Below, in pieces: positions 1 through 9,081 of a DNA stretch of 64,000 nucleotides. A program made the position numbers and the translations under genes. The notes beneath the pieces are model-generated. The model saw nothing but the letters and a program-made list of their open reading frames with translations. It did no database searches and was not told where the DNA came from. The stretch comes from Bizionia sp. M204 (GTDB lineage: Bacteria > Bacteroidota > Bacteroidia > Flavobacteriales > Flavobacteriaceae): NCBI RefSeq assembly GCF_023205095.1, contig NZ_CP046242.1, forward strand, positions 3,151,001 through 3,215,000. Reading direction: 5' to 3'. Within the stretch, counting starts at the first letter, position 1. Each line of letters opens with the position of its first letter.

Positions 1-422
1 TGGCTCATGCCGTTCCTCCAAATGAAGCTTATGATGAGGCTTTGAAAAATCCACAAGCCGAGAATTCTTTTGAAACCGAAAATCAATTTGTAAACGGTGA
101 TTCAGATATTATGTACAATTTTGCCAAACGGGGTGTGCATTTGTTAAGTCATAAAAATGCAGATAAGTGGGGTGAAAAAGCGGCGCGAATTGTAACGGTT
201 TCCCCAGGCGTTATTGAAACACCTATGGCCATGAAAGCAGCTGAAGAACACCCAGAACGCATGGCAAAGATTAAACAAGCTACACCCTTAAAGCGTAATG
301 GTCAGCCTGAAGATGTTGCTGATGTGGTGAACTTTTTAGTTAGTGATGCGGCGCGATTTATCACGGGAACTGATATTTTGGTAGATGGTGGTGTTATTCA
401 AAACATTAAAAACATGTATTAA
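1..422 (+). CDS. SDR family oxidoreductase, C-terminal part (truncated by window edge)
   Basis: The reading frame is open from base 3 to the stop at 420-422, so only the C-terminal part of the gene is present. The visible part has the SDR features that follow the catalytic site: a VSPGVIETPM segment (the PG-hinge after the cofactor site), then a region reading LKRNGQPEDVADVVNFLVSD and the terminal ITGTDILVDGG motif. Together these are typical of classical short-chain dehydrogenases that use NAD(P). The Tyr-x-x-x-Lys catalytic pair cannot be placed with confidence in what is visible; a segment reading MYNFAKRG lies where it would be expected, with Tyr and Lys four residues apart. The substrate cannot be told. 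Confidence 0.85.
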   Translation, partial: AHAVPPNEAYDEALKNPQAENSFETENQFVNGDSDIMYNFAKRGVHLLSHKNADKWGEKAARIVTVSPGVIETPMAMKAAEEHPERMAKIKQATPLKRNGQPEDVADVVNFLVSDAARFITGTDILVDGGVIQNIKNMY

Positions 423-537
423 ATAGAAAAACGTGTCAAGCCAAAAAATACCATGCATAAAATTATCTTAAAATGATATGTAAAGTATCTTTTGGCTTAA
501 GGTTTGCTTGTTAAATATGTAAACAATAAAACGCCCT

Positions 538-1545
538 ATGAACAAAACACATGTTTTACTAACTGGAGCTTCAGGAACTGTTGGTTTTGAAGCACTAAAA
601 CAACTCCTTGAAAAAGGTATTTATCAGGTAACGGTTTTTGACAAAAAATCCAAAGCAACGATTGAAAAGTTTGCACCTTTTAAAGATCAAATTACTATTA
701 TATATGGTGATATTTCAAATCCTTTAAATTTAGAGTCTATCCGTAATATAGATGCTGTTATTCATTTGGCAGCTATTATTCCACCTTTGGCAGATGAGAT
801 GCCTGAATTAGCACACAAAGTAAACACAGTAGGCACGCAAAATTTAATTGCTCAATTGGAAAAGGAGTCGCCAAATGCTTTCTTTATGTATAGTTCTAGT
901 ATTTCTGTATATGGAGATCGTATTGAGAATCCGTATATACATGTGGGCGATCCGCTCATTCCAAGTGAAGGTGACGCGTATGCAGAAACAAAAATTGCCG
1001 CCGAAAAGACCTTGCAAAACAGTCAATTAAATTGGACTATTTTTAGACTGGCAGCTATTATGGGAAATCATAAAATGTCTAAACTCATGTTTCATCAACC
1101 TTTAAATACAGCTTTGGAAATTGCTACACCACGTGATACCGCTCGTGCATTTGTAAACGGAATCGAAAAGGAAAAGGCCTTGTCCAAACAGATTTTTAAT
1201 TTAGGTGGTGGTGAAACCTGCCGCATTAGCTACGAACATTTTTTAGAACGTTCCTTTGCTATATTTGGATTAGGGGAACTTGATTTTCCAAAACACGCCT
1301 TTGCCGATAAAAATTTTCATTGTGGTTATTATGCCGATGGTGATGCTCTTGAAAAAATTGTTAACTTTAGAGAAGATTCATTAGAAGATTATTTTAGTAT
1401 GGAAGCTGAAAAAGTGTCGTCCTTAAAAAAAACAGCAGCCTGTATTTTTAAAAAACCTATAAAATGGTATTTATTAAAACAATCTGAACCTTATGATGCT
1501 TACAAAGCTCAAGATAAAAAACAGATGCAACATTATTTTAATTAA
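538..1545 (+). CDS. NAD-dependent epimerase/dehydratase family protein (extended SDR)
   Basis: This 335-aa protein starts with a nucleotide-binding TGASGTVG motif at about residues 9-16, the extended-SDR form of the TGxxGxxG fingerprint. A D-I-S segment follows strand 3, then HLAAIIPP, and a serine-rich YSSSISVYG stretch precedes the catalytic YAETK (Tyr-x-x-x-Lys) at about residue 150. These are the signatures of sugar-nucleotide epimerases, dehydratases and related atypical SDRs, which bind NAD(P) in the cytoplasm. The C-terminal third is poorly conserved in the family and sets the substrate, which cannot be predicted. The gene is followed after 11 bases by the DUF2141 gene, so the two are probably co-transcribed. 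Confidence 0.85.
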   Translation: MNKTHVLLTGASGTVGFEALKQLLEKGIYQVTVFDKKSKATIEKFAPFKDQITIIYGDISNPLNLESIRNIDAVIHLAAIIPPLADEMPELAHKVNTVGTQNLIAQLEKESPNAFFMYSSSISVYGDRIENPYIHVGDPLIPSEGDAYAETKIAAEKTLQNSQLNWTIFRLAAIMGNHKMSKLMFHQPLNTALEIATPRDTARAFVNGIEKEKALSKQIFNLGGGETCRISYEHFLERSFAIFGLGELDFPKHAFADKNFHCGYYADGDALEKIVNFREDSLEDYFSMEAEKVSSLKKTAACIFKKPIKWYLLKQSEPYDAYKAQDKKQMQHYFN

Positions 1546-1556
1546 AACTCAAACCT

Positions 1557-1973
1557 ATGAACATGTTATTAGCGTATCTCTCAATTATATTTGGGTTTTT
1601 GTCCTCGGATGCACCACAACTAACAATCAATATTCAAAATATTGAAAAAATTCAAGGCTATATTATTATTGGTATTTACAACGCAGAAGAAGGGTTTCTG
1701 GAAAAAGATTCAGAAATTAAACACTACAAATTAACTGTAAAAGAAAATGTAGAACGCCTTATTATCAATGATTTGCCAAAGGGTGATTATGCTATTTCTA
1801 TGTATCATGATGAAAACTCGGATGGCATTTGTAATCTAAATTTTATAGGGATTCCAAAAGAGCCGTATGGTTTTTCAAATAATTTTAAACCCAAATTTTC
1901 GGCACCCAAATTTGTGGATTGTAAGTTTTCATTAATCGGGGATCAAGTTTTGAATATCAAGCTAGTGGATTAA
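1557..1973 (+). CDS. DUF2141 domain-containing protein
   Basis: The 138-aa product has a hydrophobic N-terminus that looks like a weak signal peptide, followed by a beta-rich domain. It carries the features of DUF2141: a GIYN segment after the second strand, the DLPKGDYAISMYHDENSDG block, and the IGIPKEPYGFSNN block near the C-terminus. Members are small exported proteins of unknown function, common in Bacteroidota and Proteobacteria. The gene starts 11 bases after the epimerase gene, which suggests one transcript. The start at 1557 is the first ATG in frame; a second ATG two codons later is equally possible. Confidence 0.85.
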   Translation: MNMLLAYLSIIFGFLSSDAPQLTINIQNIEKIQGYIIIGIYNAEEGFLEKDSEIKHYKLTVKENVERLIINDLPKGDYAISMYHDENSDGICNLNFIGIPKEPYGFSNNFKPKFSAPKFVDCKFSLIGDQVLNIKLVD

Positions 1974-2025
1974 TAATTGAATATATAATCGTCATAGAAT
2001 TAACTAACTAACTAAAACTATTATT

Positions 2026-2664
2026 ATGGAAGCAACATTTTTAAAATCTATTAAAGAGGCCATTAAACATTGGTACATTCCGGTGATTGTTGGACTGTTT
2101 TTTGTTATCGTAAGCATTATTGTGTTTATGTCGCCAGCAGGTTCATTATTAACCTTGTCCATTTTATTTGCCTTGTCATTTTTATTTGGCGGATTATCAG
2201 AAATTATATTTTCAGTAGTCAATAGGCATCAATTAGAAAATTGGGGTTGGTCTTTAGCGTTTGGAATTATTACTTTTATTGTAGGTACGTCTTTACTTAT
2301 TCACCCTGCATTATCTATACCGGTTCTGGCGTTTTATATTGGATTTATTATTCTATTCCGTTCCGTGGCAGCTATCAGTTTTGCGCTCGATATTAAACAA
2401 TATGGAAGTAAAAATTGGGGTATTTTATTAGGACTTGGAATTTTAGGAATTATCTTTTCATTCATTTTAATTTGGAATCCCATATTTGCCGGAATGAGTG
2501 TTGTTATTCTTGTGGCATTGAGTTTCTTATTTAGTGGATTATTCAGTATTTATCTGGGTTTACAATTACGCCAAATTCATAAATCGTCTAAATCTATTTC
2601 AGCAGAACTAAAAGAACGTTATGATGACCTTATGGAGGAAATTCGAGACGAATGGGATGATTAA
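2026..2664 (+). CDS. HdeD family acid-resistance-like membrane protein (DUF308)
   Basis: The 212-aa protein is mostly hydrophobic, with about six predicted membrane spans arranged as repeated helix pairs. The pattern of glycine-rich helices (LFALSFLFGGLSEIIFS, LGLGILGIIFSFILIWNP, LVALSFLFSGLFSIYLG) matches the DUF308 repeats of the HdeD family. In E. coli HdeD is an inner-membrane protein involved in acid resistance at high cell density; that role cannot be assumed here. A short charged cytoplasmic tail ends the protein. The gene stands alone and is followed by a terminator at 2700-2747. Confidence 0.85.
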   Translation: MEATFLKSIKEAIKHWYIPVIVGLFFVIVSIIVFMSPAGSLLTLSILFALSFLFGGLSEIIFSVVNRHQLENWGWSLAFGIITFIVGTSLLIHPALSIPVLAFYIGFIILFRSVAAISFALDIKQYGSKNWGILLGLGILGIIFSFILIWNPIFAGMSVVILVALSFLFSGLFSIYLGLQLRQIHKSSKSISAELKERYDDLMEEIRDEWDD

Positions 2665-2699
2665 TTTACTCTAAATTTTAAAACAATATTTTTATACGG

Positions 2700-2747
2700 C
2701 ACGTTTGGTTTATGAAATATCTTACCAAACGTGTTTGTATTTTATTT
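2700..2747 (+). terminator. Rho-independent terminator after the HdeD-like gene
   Basis: A perfect 10-bp stem pairs CACGTTTGGT (2700-2709) with ACCAAACGTG (2724-2733) and is followed by a T-rich tract. The loop is rather long at 14 bases. Confidence 0.65.
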
Positions 2748-2875
2748 AAATCAACAGACTTCTATATTTTAGCGTTCTAATAACAATCAAGCAGCATTCA
2801 ATTTAGACTAAAAACAGATTTCCATTTTATGGTTGGAAGTGGATATTTAATTAAATTACAAACAAAAAATACGTT

Positions 2876-3325
2876 ATGATTACGATACAAAGAGCACAAT
2901 TACAAGACTTGGAATCTATTATTGCCATTGAGCAGCATGTTTTTGATACGGATAGTTATCCAGCTTTTGTAATTCGCCAATTATTTGATATTTCTGGTCA
3001 CTATTTTCTAGTAGCCAAAGAAGACAACAGCGTTTTGGGTTATGTTCTAGGTGGATTAAATTCAGAGAATATGCAAGGTTGGGTCTTGTCTTTAGGTGTT
3101 CATCAAGATGGGCGCGGTAAAGGGTTGGGAAAACAACTAACGGAGCAATTAGTTGAGGTTTTAAAAACGGCAAATGCGAAAGAAATTGCCTTAACGGTCT
3201 ATCCAGATAATGAAGCAGCCATAAAAATTTACAAGCATTTAGGCTTTGAAGGTGATGTTGTTTTAGATAACTATTTTTTAGATAATGAAGACCGAATTAT
3301 TATGACCTTAAAAACCAATCAATGA
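2876..3325 (+). CDS. GNAT family N-acetyltransferase (RimI-like)
   Basis: This 149-aa protein has the full GNAT fold order. An N-terminal IxxIE segment is followed by a VLGYVLGGL strand, then VLSLGVHQDGRGKGLGKQL, which holds the acetyl-CoA pyrophosphate-binding loop (Q/RxxGxG/A) at about residues 77-88. A C-terminal IALTVYPDNEAAIKIYKHLGF completes the domain. This arrangement resembles RimI-type acetyltransferases that modify protein N-termini, but other amine substrates are possible. The stop overlaps the start of the next gene in an ATGA arrangement, so the two genes are translationally coupled. Confidence 0.85.
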   Translation: MITIQRAQLQDLESIIAIEQHVFDTDSYPAFVIRQLFDISGHYFLVAKEDNSVLGYVLGGLNSENMQGWVLSLGVHQDGRGKGLGKQLTEQLVEVLKTANAKEIALTVYPDNEAAIKIYKHLGFEGDVVLDNYFLDNEDRIIMTLKTNQ

Positions 3326-5061
3326 TGAAAAAAATAGGACTTACCATAGTTGCATTATGTGCTTTTTTCAGTTGTAACAAACATGAAAAAACAACGGATA
3401 AAATGGATGCCGAAATTGAAACGTCGCAACTATTTTTCAATGGTGATATTTTAACAATGGATTCTGAAAAACCGGAATATGTCGAGGCTGTCGTTGAGAA
3501 AAATGGTGAAATTGTTTTCGTTGGTAGGAGAACCGAAGCCGAATCACACTTTCCCGGATCAACAAAAATTGATCTTAACGGCAAAACTTTATTGCCTGGT
3601 TTTATAGATCCGCACAGTCATTTCGGGATGGTTTCTAACACTATGGGACAAGTTGATTTGAATCCAGAACCAGTTGGAGACATCACTAATATTGATGATA
3701 TTTTAAAAAAATTAAAACAGTATAAAGAAGATAAAAACATTCCCGATGGCCAATGGATTTATGGTTGGGGTTACGACGATGGTCAGTTAGCAGAAAAACG
3801 ACATCCTACTAAAAAGGACATCGATAAAGTCTTACCAAATAATCCAGTGTATTTGCAGCATACAAGCGGCCACATGGGCGTTGCAAATTCGTTAGGACTA
3901 GAAAAATTAGAAGTCTCGGCAAAGACTAAAAGCCCGGAAGGTGGTACCATTGCACGATTTCCAAATTCTAATGAACCAACGGGCCTAGTTCAAGAAACAG
4001 CCATGTATCCTTTTGTAAGGTTGCTGCTTGAAAATCTAGCCTCTAAACAAGAAGAGTTTTTTAATACCACTCAAGACTATTATGCCTCAAACGGTATTAC
4101 TACGGCGCATGATGGTATGACGGACAGAAATACCATTCGTTTCTTTCAGAGGCAAGCAGATGCTGGGAAATTTAAAATCGATTTAATTTCTTTAGCGGGT
4201 TATGCGGAATTAGCATCTAATTTAAAAGACTCAACATTGGAGTTTAAAACCTACAAAAACAGATTTAAGGTACAAGGCACAAAAATAGTTGCCGATGGTT
4301 CGCCACAAGGAAAAACGGCATTTTTCACCAAGCCTTTTTTAACTGAAGTGCCAGGATGCGCTCACGATTGCAGAGGTTTGCCAAGTTTAACACAAGCCGC
4401 CATAAACGATTTATTTGTAATGGCTTATGAGAAGGATAACCAATTATTTGTGCATTGTAATGGCGATGCCACTGTTGATATGATTATTGAAGCACATGAA
4501 AATGCGTGCAAAACATTAAATCAGCCTTTAGATTACGACCGAAGAACCATTATTATTCACGCACAATTTGCAAGACCAGATCAATTAGAAACCTTTGTGA
4601 AATATAAAATGGAGCCCTCATTTTTTACCAATCATGCATATTTTTGGGGAGATATTCACGTCGAGAATTTAGGAAAAGAAAGAGCGGAATTTTTAAGCCC
4701 TATGGTAAGTGCAGCGCGTTTAGGTTTAAAACCTACCAATCATTCGGATGCTACTGTAACACCAATCAATCCTATTTTTACAATTTGGACAGCGGTAAAT
4801 CGCGTGTCAAGATCCGGCGTGGTCATTGGCAAAAATGAAAGAACAACACCGTATCAAGCCCTAAAAGCAATTACAGCCAATGCAGCTTATGAGCTTTTTG
4901 ATGAGAATTTAAAAGGCACTTTAACTGAAGGAAAATTAGCAGATTTTGTCATTTTGGACAAGAACCCGTTAAAAGTAGAGCCAATAGAAATTAAAGATAT
5001 TCACGTGTTAGAAACCATTAAGGAAGGTAAAACGATATATACCTATAGTTTTAAAAACTGA
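3322..5061 (+). CDS. Amidohydrolase, YtcJ-like, lipoprotein
   Basis: The 579-aa protein has a lipoprotein signal peptide with a lipobox ending at about Cys18 (AFFSC), so it is probably anchored in the envelope. The rest is an amidohydrolase-3 domain: an N-terminal beta-sandwich, a metal-binding HSH motif in GFIDPHSHFG at about residue 98, a VHCNGDATVD segment, a later IIHAQFARPDQ metal-ligand region, and NHSDATVTPINP near the end. This is the YtcJ/LAF3 branch of metal-dependent hydrolases that act on N-substituted formamides or amides. The natural substrate is unknown. It overlaps the acetyltransferase gene by four bases. Confidence 0.87.
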   Translation: MMKKIGLTIVALCAFFSCNKHEKTTDKMDAEIETSQLFFNGDILTMDSEKPEYVEAVVEKNGEIVFVGRRTEAESHFPGSTKIDLNGKTLLPGFIDPHSHFGMVSNTMGQVDLNPEPVGDITNIDDILKKLKQYKEDKNIPDGQWIYGWGYDDGQLAEKRHPTKKDIDKVLPNNPVYLQHTSGHMGVANSLGLEKLEVSAKTKSPEGGTIARFPNSNEPTGLVQETAMYPFVRLLLENLASKQEEFFNTTQDYYASNGITTAHDGMTDRNTIRFFQRQADAGKFKIDLISLAGYAELASNLKDSTLEFKTYKNRFKVQGTKIVADGSPQGKTAFFTKPFLTEVPGCAHDCRGLPSLTQAAINDLFVMAYEKDNQLFVHCNGDATVDMIIEAHENACKTLNQPLDYDRRTIIIHAQFARPDQLETFVKYKMEPSFFTNHAYFWGDIHVENLGKERAEFLSPMVSAARLGLKPTNHSDATVTPINPIFTIWTAVNRVSRSGVVIGKNERTTPYQALKAITANAAYELFDENLKGTLTEGKLADFVILDKNPLKVEPIEIKDIHVLETIKEGKTIYTYSFKN

Positions 5062-5109
5062 TTTTTTATTAAACGTTCATACATAAATAAATAGTTAAGG
5101 GTTGTGCCG

Positions 5110-7188
5110 TTACGCCTTAACGAACTTTTCTGCTATGTAGAGTTTTCCTTTTTTAAGTTTATCTAAATAAACATTCATATCGGCATATATTTCGGGTGCT
5201 AGAATGTATAATCCAGCAATATTTGGAAACGACATGGCTAAAATCATCATATCAGCAAAACTCAATACGGCACCAAGGCTTACAGAAGCTCCTAAAACCA
5301 CAAAGCCTAAATACATAAATTTATAGAGTAATTCTCCTTTTTTGCTTCGCCCAAAGAGGTAAGTCCATGAACGCATGCCGTAATAAGACCAAGACACCAT
5401 GGTTGAGAATGCGAATAAAAATACAGCAATAGCTAAAATCATAGGAAACCAAGATACCACGCTTCCAAAAGCAGCAGACGTCAATTCTACACCTCCCATT
5501 CCTCCACCATCTTTATGAATACCTGTAAATATTAGAACCAAAGCAGTCATGGTACAAACCAACATCGTATCAATTAAAGGTTCAACTAAAGAAGCAAAAC
5601 CATCCGCAATCGGATTATTGGTTTTGGATGCACTGTGGGCTATTGCCGCAGATCCAACACCTGCTTCATTGGAAAATGCAGCACGTTGTAATCCAACAAT
5701 TAGTACGCCTATAAAACCACCTTTTAGGGCATCGGCAGAAAAAGCACCATCATAAATTGCCATAAAAGCTCCGCCTATATTATCGATGTTGTTGCCTATT
5801 ACCACCAAGCAACCAATAATATATAACATGGCCATAAATGGTACAACTTTTCCTGTGAATTTAGCAATACTCTTTATTCCGCCAATAATTACAATACCAA
5901 CAAGCACAGCAAAACCAATACCAAATAAAAAACCTTGACCTTGAAGAATGGGTACCTGCTCGGACATTATTTTAAATGCTTGATTAGATTGGAGCATATT
6001 TCCACCACCAAAAGAAGCACCAACACCCAAAAACGCAAAAAGTCCTGCTAGAAATTTACCTAGTTTTTTAAACTTACGCTTTTCAAGACCATAGCGTAAA
6101 TAGTTCATCGGTCCTCCAAAAATTCTACCTTCCGAATCAATAAAACGGTATTTTACACCCATACTACATTCTGCAAATTTTAAGGACATTCCAAAAAAAC
6201 CAGCCATAAACATCCAAAATGTTGCGCCAGCTCCACCCAAAGAAATAGCAACTGCTACGCCAGCAATATTGCCTAGTCCCACGGTTGCAGATACGGCAGT
6301 TGCCATAGCTTGAAAATGTGTAATACTTCCCGGCGCATTAGGATCGTCATATTTACCGCTAGCCAATCCTAAAGAATGGCGAAAACCTCGAATATTGATG
6401 AATTTTAAGCGTATGGTGAAAAAAACACTTCCCATCATAAGCCAAATAACAATAAACGGAATGGTGTTTTCAACTACATCACCATTGGGGTGTAACAAAG
6501 GTTGTGGATTTTTAAATTGAATTGTTCCTATTAAAGGCTCATCAGTAGAAGTTGGTTTGCTACTTATGGAAATGTGTGCGTTTTTATTGACGAGATGTTT
6601 AAGGTTTCCGCCAAAATTGGCACGTACAACTGTTTCGTTGCCATTAATTTCAAGGATTGCAATTTCCTGATTCTGTTGCACCGTAGCTCCATCAGGAACT
6701 AACCATTCTTTTAAAAAATAGTCTTGATTGGTGTTTTTTATATGTGGGAGTCCAATATCGTCTTTTGAAATATAAACCACGGGATCGTATATTCCGAAGG
6801 AAGCGAAGGGATCCCAAAATAATATGGCACCAAGAAAATCTACCGCAGGTTGTACATTACTATTAAAAATTTCAGTAATAGATTCAGCAGGTATTTTGAA
6901 AGATTTTGAAGTCGACATACCGTTAGCATCTGTAACCATTACCGAGTGCGTCATGCCTTCAATTAAACCAATTGCGTTATTGGAATTTAAAGATGTATTT
7001 TGATTACTCCATTTGTATTGGTAAGGCGGTTTGCCACCTTTAACTATTAGTTGAGCCGTTCCGTTGTTTATTTCTGAAGATGGATTGTTTAATTCAACAC
7101 TAATTATTATTTCATTAAGGTCATTTTGAGCATTTAGACTCGAAATAAGAAAAAATGAAGTAAAAAGAAGGAGTAGTGATTTAAACAT
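5110..7188 (-). CDS. Na+/alanine-type (AGCS) symporter with N-terminal SprB-like and lipoyl-like extracytoplasmic domains
   Basis: The 692-aa protein has two parts. Residues 1-20 form a signal peptide. Residues about 45-100 contain an SprB-repeat-like segment (KGGKPPYQYKWSN). Residues about 150-215 look like a biotinyl/lipoyl-type beta sandwich (WLVPDGATVQQNQEIAILE ... VRANFGG) that lacks the modified lysine. From about residue 240 on, the sequence is an AGCS amino-acid:cation symporter, with GSITHFQAMATAVSATVGLGNIAGVAVAI, the FSNEAGVGSAAIAHSASKTNNP signature and about ten membrane spans. AGCS proteins import alanine or glycine with sodium. Family members elsewhere are usually 450-550 aa without the extension. 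The gene stands alone and is convergent with the amidohydrolase gene. Confidence 0.88.
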   Translation of the reverse strand: MFKSLLLLFTSFFLISSLNAQNDLNEIIISVELNNPSSEINNGTAQLIVKGGKPPYQYKWSNQNTSLNSNNAIGLIEGMTHSVMVTDANGMSTSKSFKIPAESITEIFNSNVQPAVDFLGAILFWDPFASFGIYDPVVYISKDDIGLPHIKNTNQDYFLKEWLVPDGATVQQNQEIAILEINGNETVVRANFGGNLKHLVNKNAHISISSKPTSTDEPLIGTIQFKNPQPLLHPNGDVVENTIPFIVIWLMMGSVFFTIRLKFINIRGFRHSLGLASGKYDDPNAPGSITHFQAMATAVSATVGLGNIAGVAVAISLGGAGATFWMFMAGFFGMSLKFAECSMGVKYRFIDSEGRIFGGPMNYLRYGLEKRKFKKLGKFLAGLFAFLGVGASFGGGNMLQSNQAFKIMSEQVPILQGQGFLFGIGFAVLVGIVIIGGIKSIAKFTGKVVPFMAMLYIIGCLVVIGNNIDNIGGAFMAIYDGAFSADALKGGFIGVLIVGLQRAAFSNEAGVGSAAIAHSASKTNNPIADGFASLVEPLIDTMLVCTMTALVLIFTGIHKDGGGMGGVELTSAAFGSVVSWFPMILAIAVFLFAFSTMVSWSYYGMRSWTYLFGRSKKGELLYKFMYLGFVVLGASVSLGAVLSFADMMILAMSFPNIAGLYILAPEIYADMNVYLDKLKKGKLYIAEKFVKA

Positions 7189-7411
7189 TGATTTTTATAG
7201 TTTTATCTGGAAAAATACAATTTAGGGATAACACGAAGCTCTCCCAAACTATTTCCTTAATTTTTTTGTGACTATTGATATATAGTTAAATAATTTATCA
7301 TCATAAATTACTTGTAAATCTTATTGTATTAATGCGCCTAAATTGGTGTATTTAGCTGTTAAAATATGCTTAATATTAACGAGTTAAATTAATTTTAGCA
7401 GCTGTAATCGT

Positions 7412-7419
7412 TATCTTTG
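7412..7419 (+). promoter_or_regulatory. Bacteroidota -7 promoter box upstream of the frameshifted SDR
   Basis: TATCTTTG matches the Bacteroidota housekeeping -7 consensus TAnnTTTG and lies 23 bases upstream of the ATG at 7443. No clear -33 TTTG is present at the normal spacing, so the call rests on the -7 box alone. Confidence 0.45.
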
Positions 7420-7442
7420 GAATTATCATAAATTAGAATATT

Positions 7443-8188
7443 ATGAAAAATTTAAAAGATAAAGTAATTATTGTAACAGGAGGTGCAGCAGGAATTGGTG
7501 GCGCTATGACAACGGAATTAACAGAAAGAGGCGCGTGCGTAGTTGCTGTAGATTTAAATGAAGACGCAGGCATGCAAAAAGTAGCCTCAAATCCGGAACA
7601 AATTGCGTTTTTAAAAGGTGATATTTCGAAGGAAACGGTTGCAATGGAAGCCGTTGCATTAGCGCTTTCTAAATTTGGTAAACTAACAAGTTTGGTAAAT
7701 AATGCACATGCATCTCGCCAAAAACCAATATTGGATTTACAGAAGATGATTGGAATTTATCGATGAACACAGGTTTAAAAGGAACCTTAAACTTCATGAA
7801 GGCGGCTTATCCCGAGCTCAAAAAAACCGGAGGGTCTATCGTTAATTTTGGTTCTGGAGCAGGCTTATTAGGCCAGAAAAATCAAGGAAGTTATGCGGCA
7901 GCTAAAGAAGCTATTCGTGGATTATCTCGTGTAGCAGCTAATGAATGGGCGGAAGATGGTATTCGTGTAAATATTGTTTGTCCGTTAGCATTTACGGATG
8001 GTGTAAAACATTGGAAAGAAAATTTTCCAGAGCAATATGAAGAAATTATCAGTAAAAATCTCATGGGCCGTTTTGGAGATCCACAAAAAGATGTGGCACC
8101 CATTGTCGCCTTTTTATTAAGTGAAGATAGTCAGTATATGACAGGGCAAACACTAATGGCAGATGGGGGAGATATCAAATTAAGATAA
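7443..8188 (+). pseudogene. SDR family oxidoreductase interrupted by a one-base deletion
   Basis: Two adjacent reading frames together make one complete short-chain dehydrogenase of about 248 aa. The first part (7443-7766) holds the cofactor-binding TGGAAGIGG and the VNNA motif. The second part holds the catalytic serine region VNFGSGAG, the YAAAK catalytic pair and the terminal MTGQTLMADGG. The frame switches at about 7737-7739: reading GAT, TT, then ACA GAA GAT GAT TGG shows that one base is missing from a run of T and A. Restoring one base gives a continuous PILD-F/L-TEDDWNLSMNTGLKGTLN, as expected for the family. It may be a real pseudogene or a sequencing error; the rest of the gene shows no decay. 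It lies 13 bases before another SDR gene in a likely operon. Confidence 0.75.
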
Positions 8189-8201
8189 TAGAAACAAAAC
8201 A

Positions 8202-8978
8202 ATGATGAATACATCAGACTTATTCAACTTAAAAGGGAAAACAGCTATTGTAACTGGTGGTGCAAATGGCATAGGAAAAGCTACTGCTAAATTACTGGCA
8301 AAACATGGTGCTAATATTTCGATTGGCGATTTTAATTTAGAAGATGCGAAGAATACAGCAAAAGAAATTGAAGCATTAGGTGTAAGGGCTATTGCTGTAG
8401 AATGTAACGTGTTAAAAGATGCAGATTTGGTAAATTTGGTAGACACAACCGTAAAAGAATTAGGTGGAATCCACATTTTAATTAATAACGCTGGAGGAGG
8501 TGGCGGTGGACGCGAAAATCCTTTTAAAATTTCGGTAGATGAAATTAAACGCGATTATGAATTGAACGTGTTTAGTGGCTGGCGATTATGTCAATTGGCT
8601 GTGCCATATATGAAAAAAGAAGGTTATGGTTCTATTGTTTTTACAACATCTATGTCTAGTATCAACAAAAGTCCTAATATGAGTGGCTATGGCGGTTCAA
8701 AAGCAGCTGTAAATCATACCGTTGCCAATTTAGCACACGATTTTGGTCCAGAAGTACGCATTAATGCTGTTGGTCCTGGAGCTACAAGAACAGCTGCTTT
8801 AGAAAGTGTTTTAACACCTGAAATTGAACAAACCATGTTAAAGCGCACACCAATTAAGCGTTTAGGAACTGCCGAGGACATTGCGGGAGCTATGTTATAT
8901 TTCGCCTCACCTATATCAGAATGGGTGAGTGGACAAACCATTTTTGTAAATGGAGGTGGCGAACAAACATTAGAGTAG
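8202..8978 (+). CDS. SDR family oxidoreductase, 7-alpha-hydroxysteroid dehydrogenase-like
   Basis: The 258-aa protein is a classical SDR. The cofactor site TGGANGIGKATA lies at about residue 18, NNAGGGGGG after the fourth strand, a TSMSS serine region, and YGGSK at the catalytic Tyr-x-x-x-Lys. The sequence INAVGPGATRTAALESVLTPEIEQTMLKRTPIKRLG is close to that of E. coli HdhA (7-alpha-hydroxysteroid dehydrogenase). The glycine-rich run after NNAG is also an HdhA feature. In a marine flavobacterium the physiological substrate need not be a bile acid, so the name describes similarity only. It follows the frameshifted SDR closely and is ended by a terminator at 9044-9078. Confidence 0.85.
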   Translation: MMNTSDLFNLKGKTAIVTGGANGIGKATAKLLAKHGANISIGDFNLEDAKNTAKEIEALGVRAIAVECNVLKDADLVNLVDTTVKELGGIHILINNAGGGGGGRENPFKISVDEIKRDYELNVFSGWRLCQLAVPYMKKEGYGSIVFTTSMSSINKSPNMSGYGGSKAAVNHTVANLAHDFGPEVRINAVGPGATRTAALESVLTPEIEQTMLKRTPIKRLGTAEDIAGAMLYFASPISEWVSGQTIFVNGGGEQTLE

Positions 8979-8988
8979 AATTAAAATA

Positions 8989-9028
8989 ATACCAATTTAA
9001 ACATGCAATAAAATGTTTAATTTGGTAT
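8989..9028. repeat. Imperfect 16-bp inverted repeat after the SDR gene
   Basis: Arms ACCAATTTAAACAT (8991-9004) and ATGTTTAATTTGGT (9013-9026) pair with one mismatch, and two further base pairs extend the stem outward. The loop is 8 bases. There is no T-run directly after it, so it is not itself a good terminator; the true terminator is the next hairpin. It could be a dispersed repeat of the genome or an mRNA 3'-end stabiliser. Confidence 0.6.
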
Positions 9029-9043
9029 GCTAGAGGTTTTAAA

Positions 9044-9078
9044 AAAGCAGTTGTTTTTAATGGCTGCTTTAATTTTTT
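9044..9078 (+). terminator. Rho-independent terminator after the SDR pair
   Basis: AAAGCAG (9044-9050) pairs with CTGCTTT (9064-9070), followed by AATTTTTT. It lies directly before the start codon of the EamA gene at 9082, so that gene must either be read through or use a promoter that overlaps this hairpin. Confidence 0.6.
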
Positions 9079-9081
9079 AAT

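Noticed and set aside
5094-5121. GTTAAGG/CCTTAAC hairpin across the symporter stop
   Set aside because: Only 7 bp with a 14-base loop and no T-run; too weak to call a terminator.
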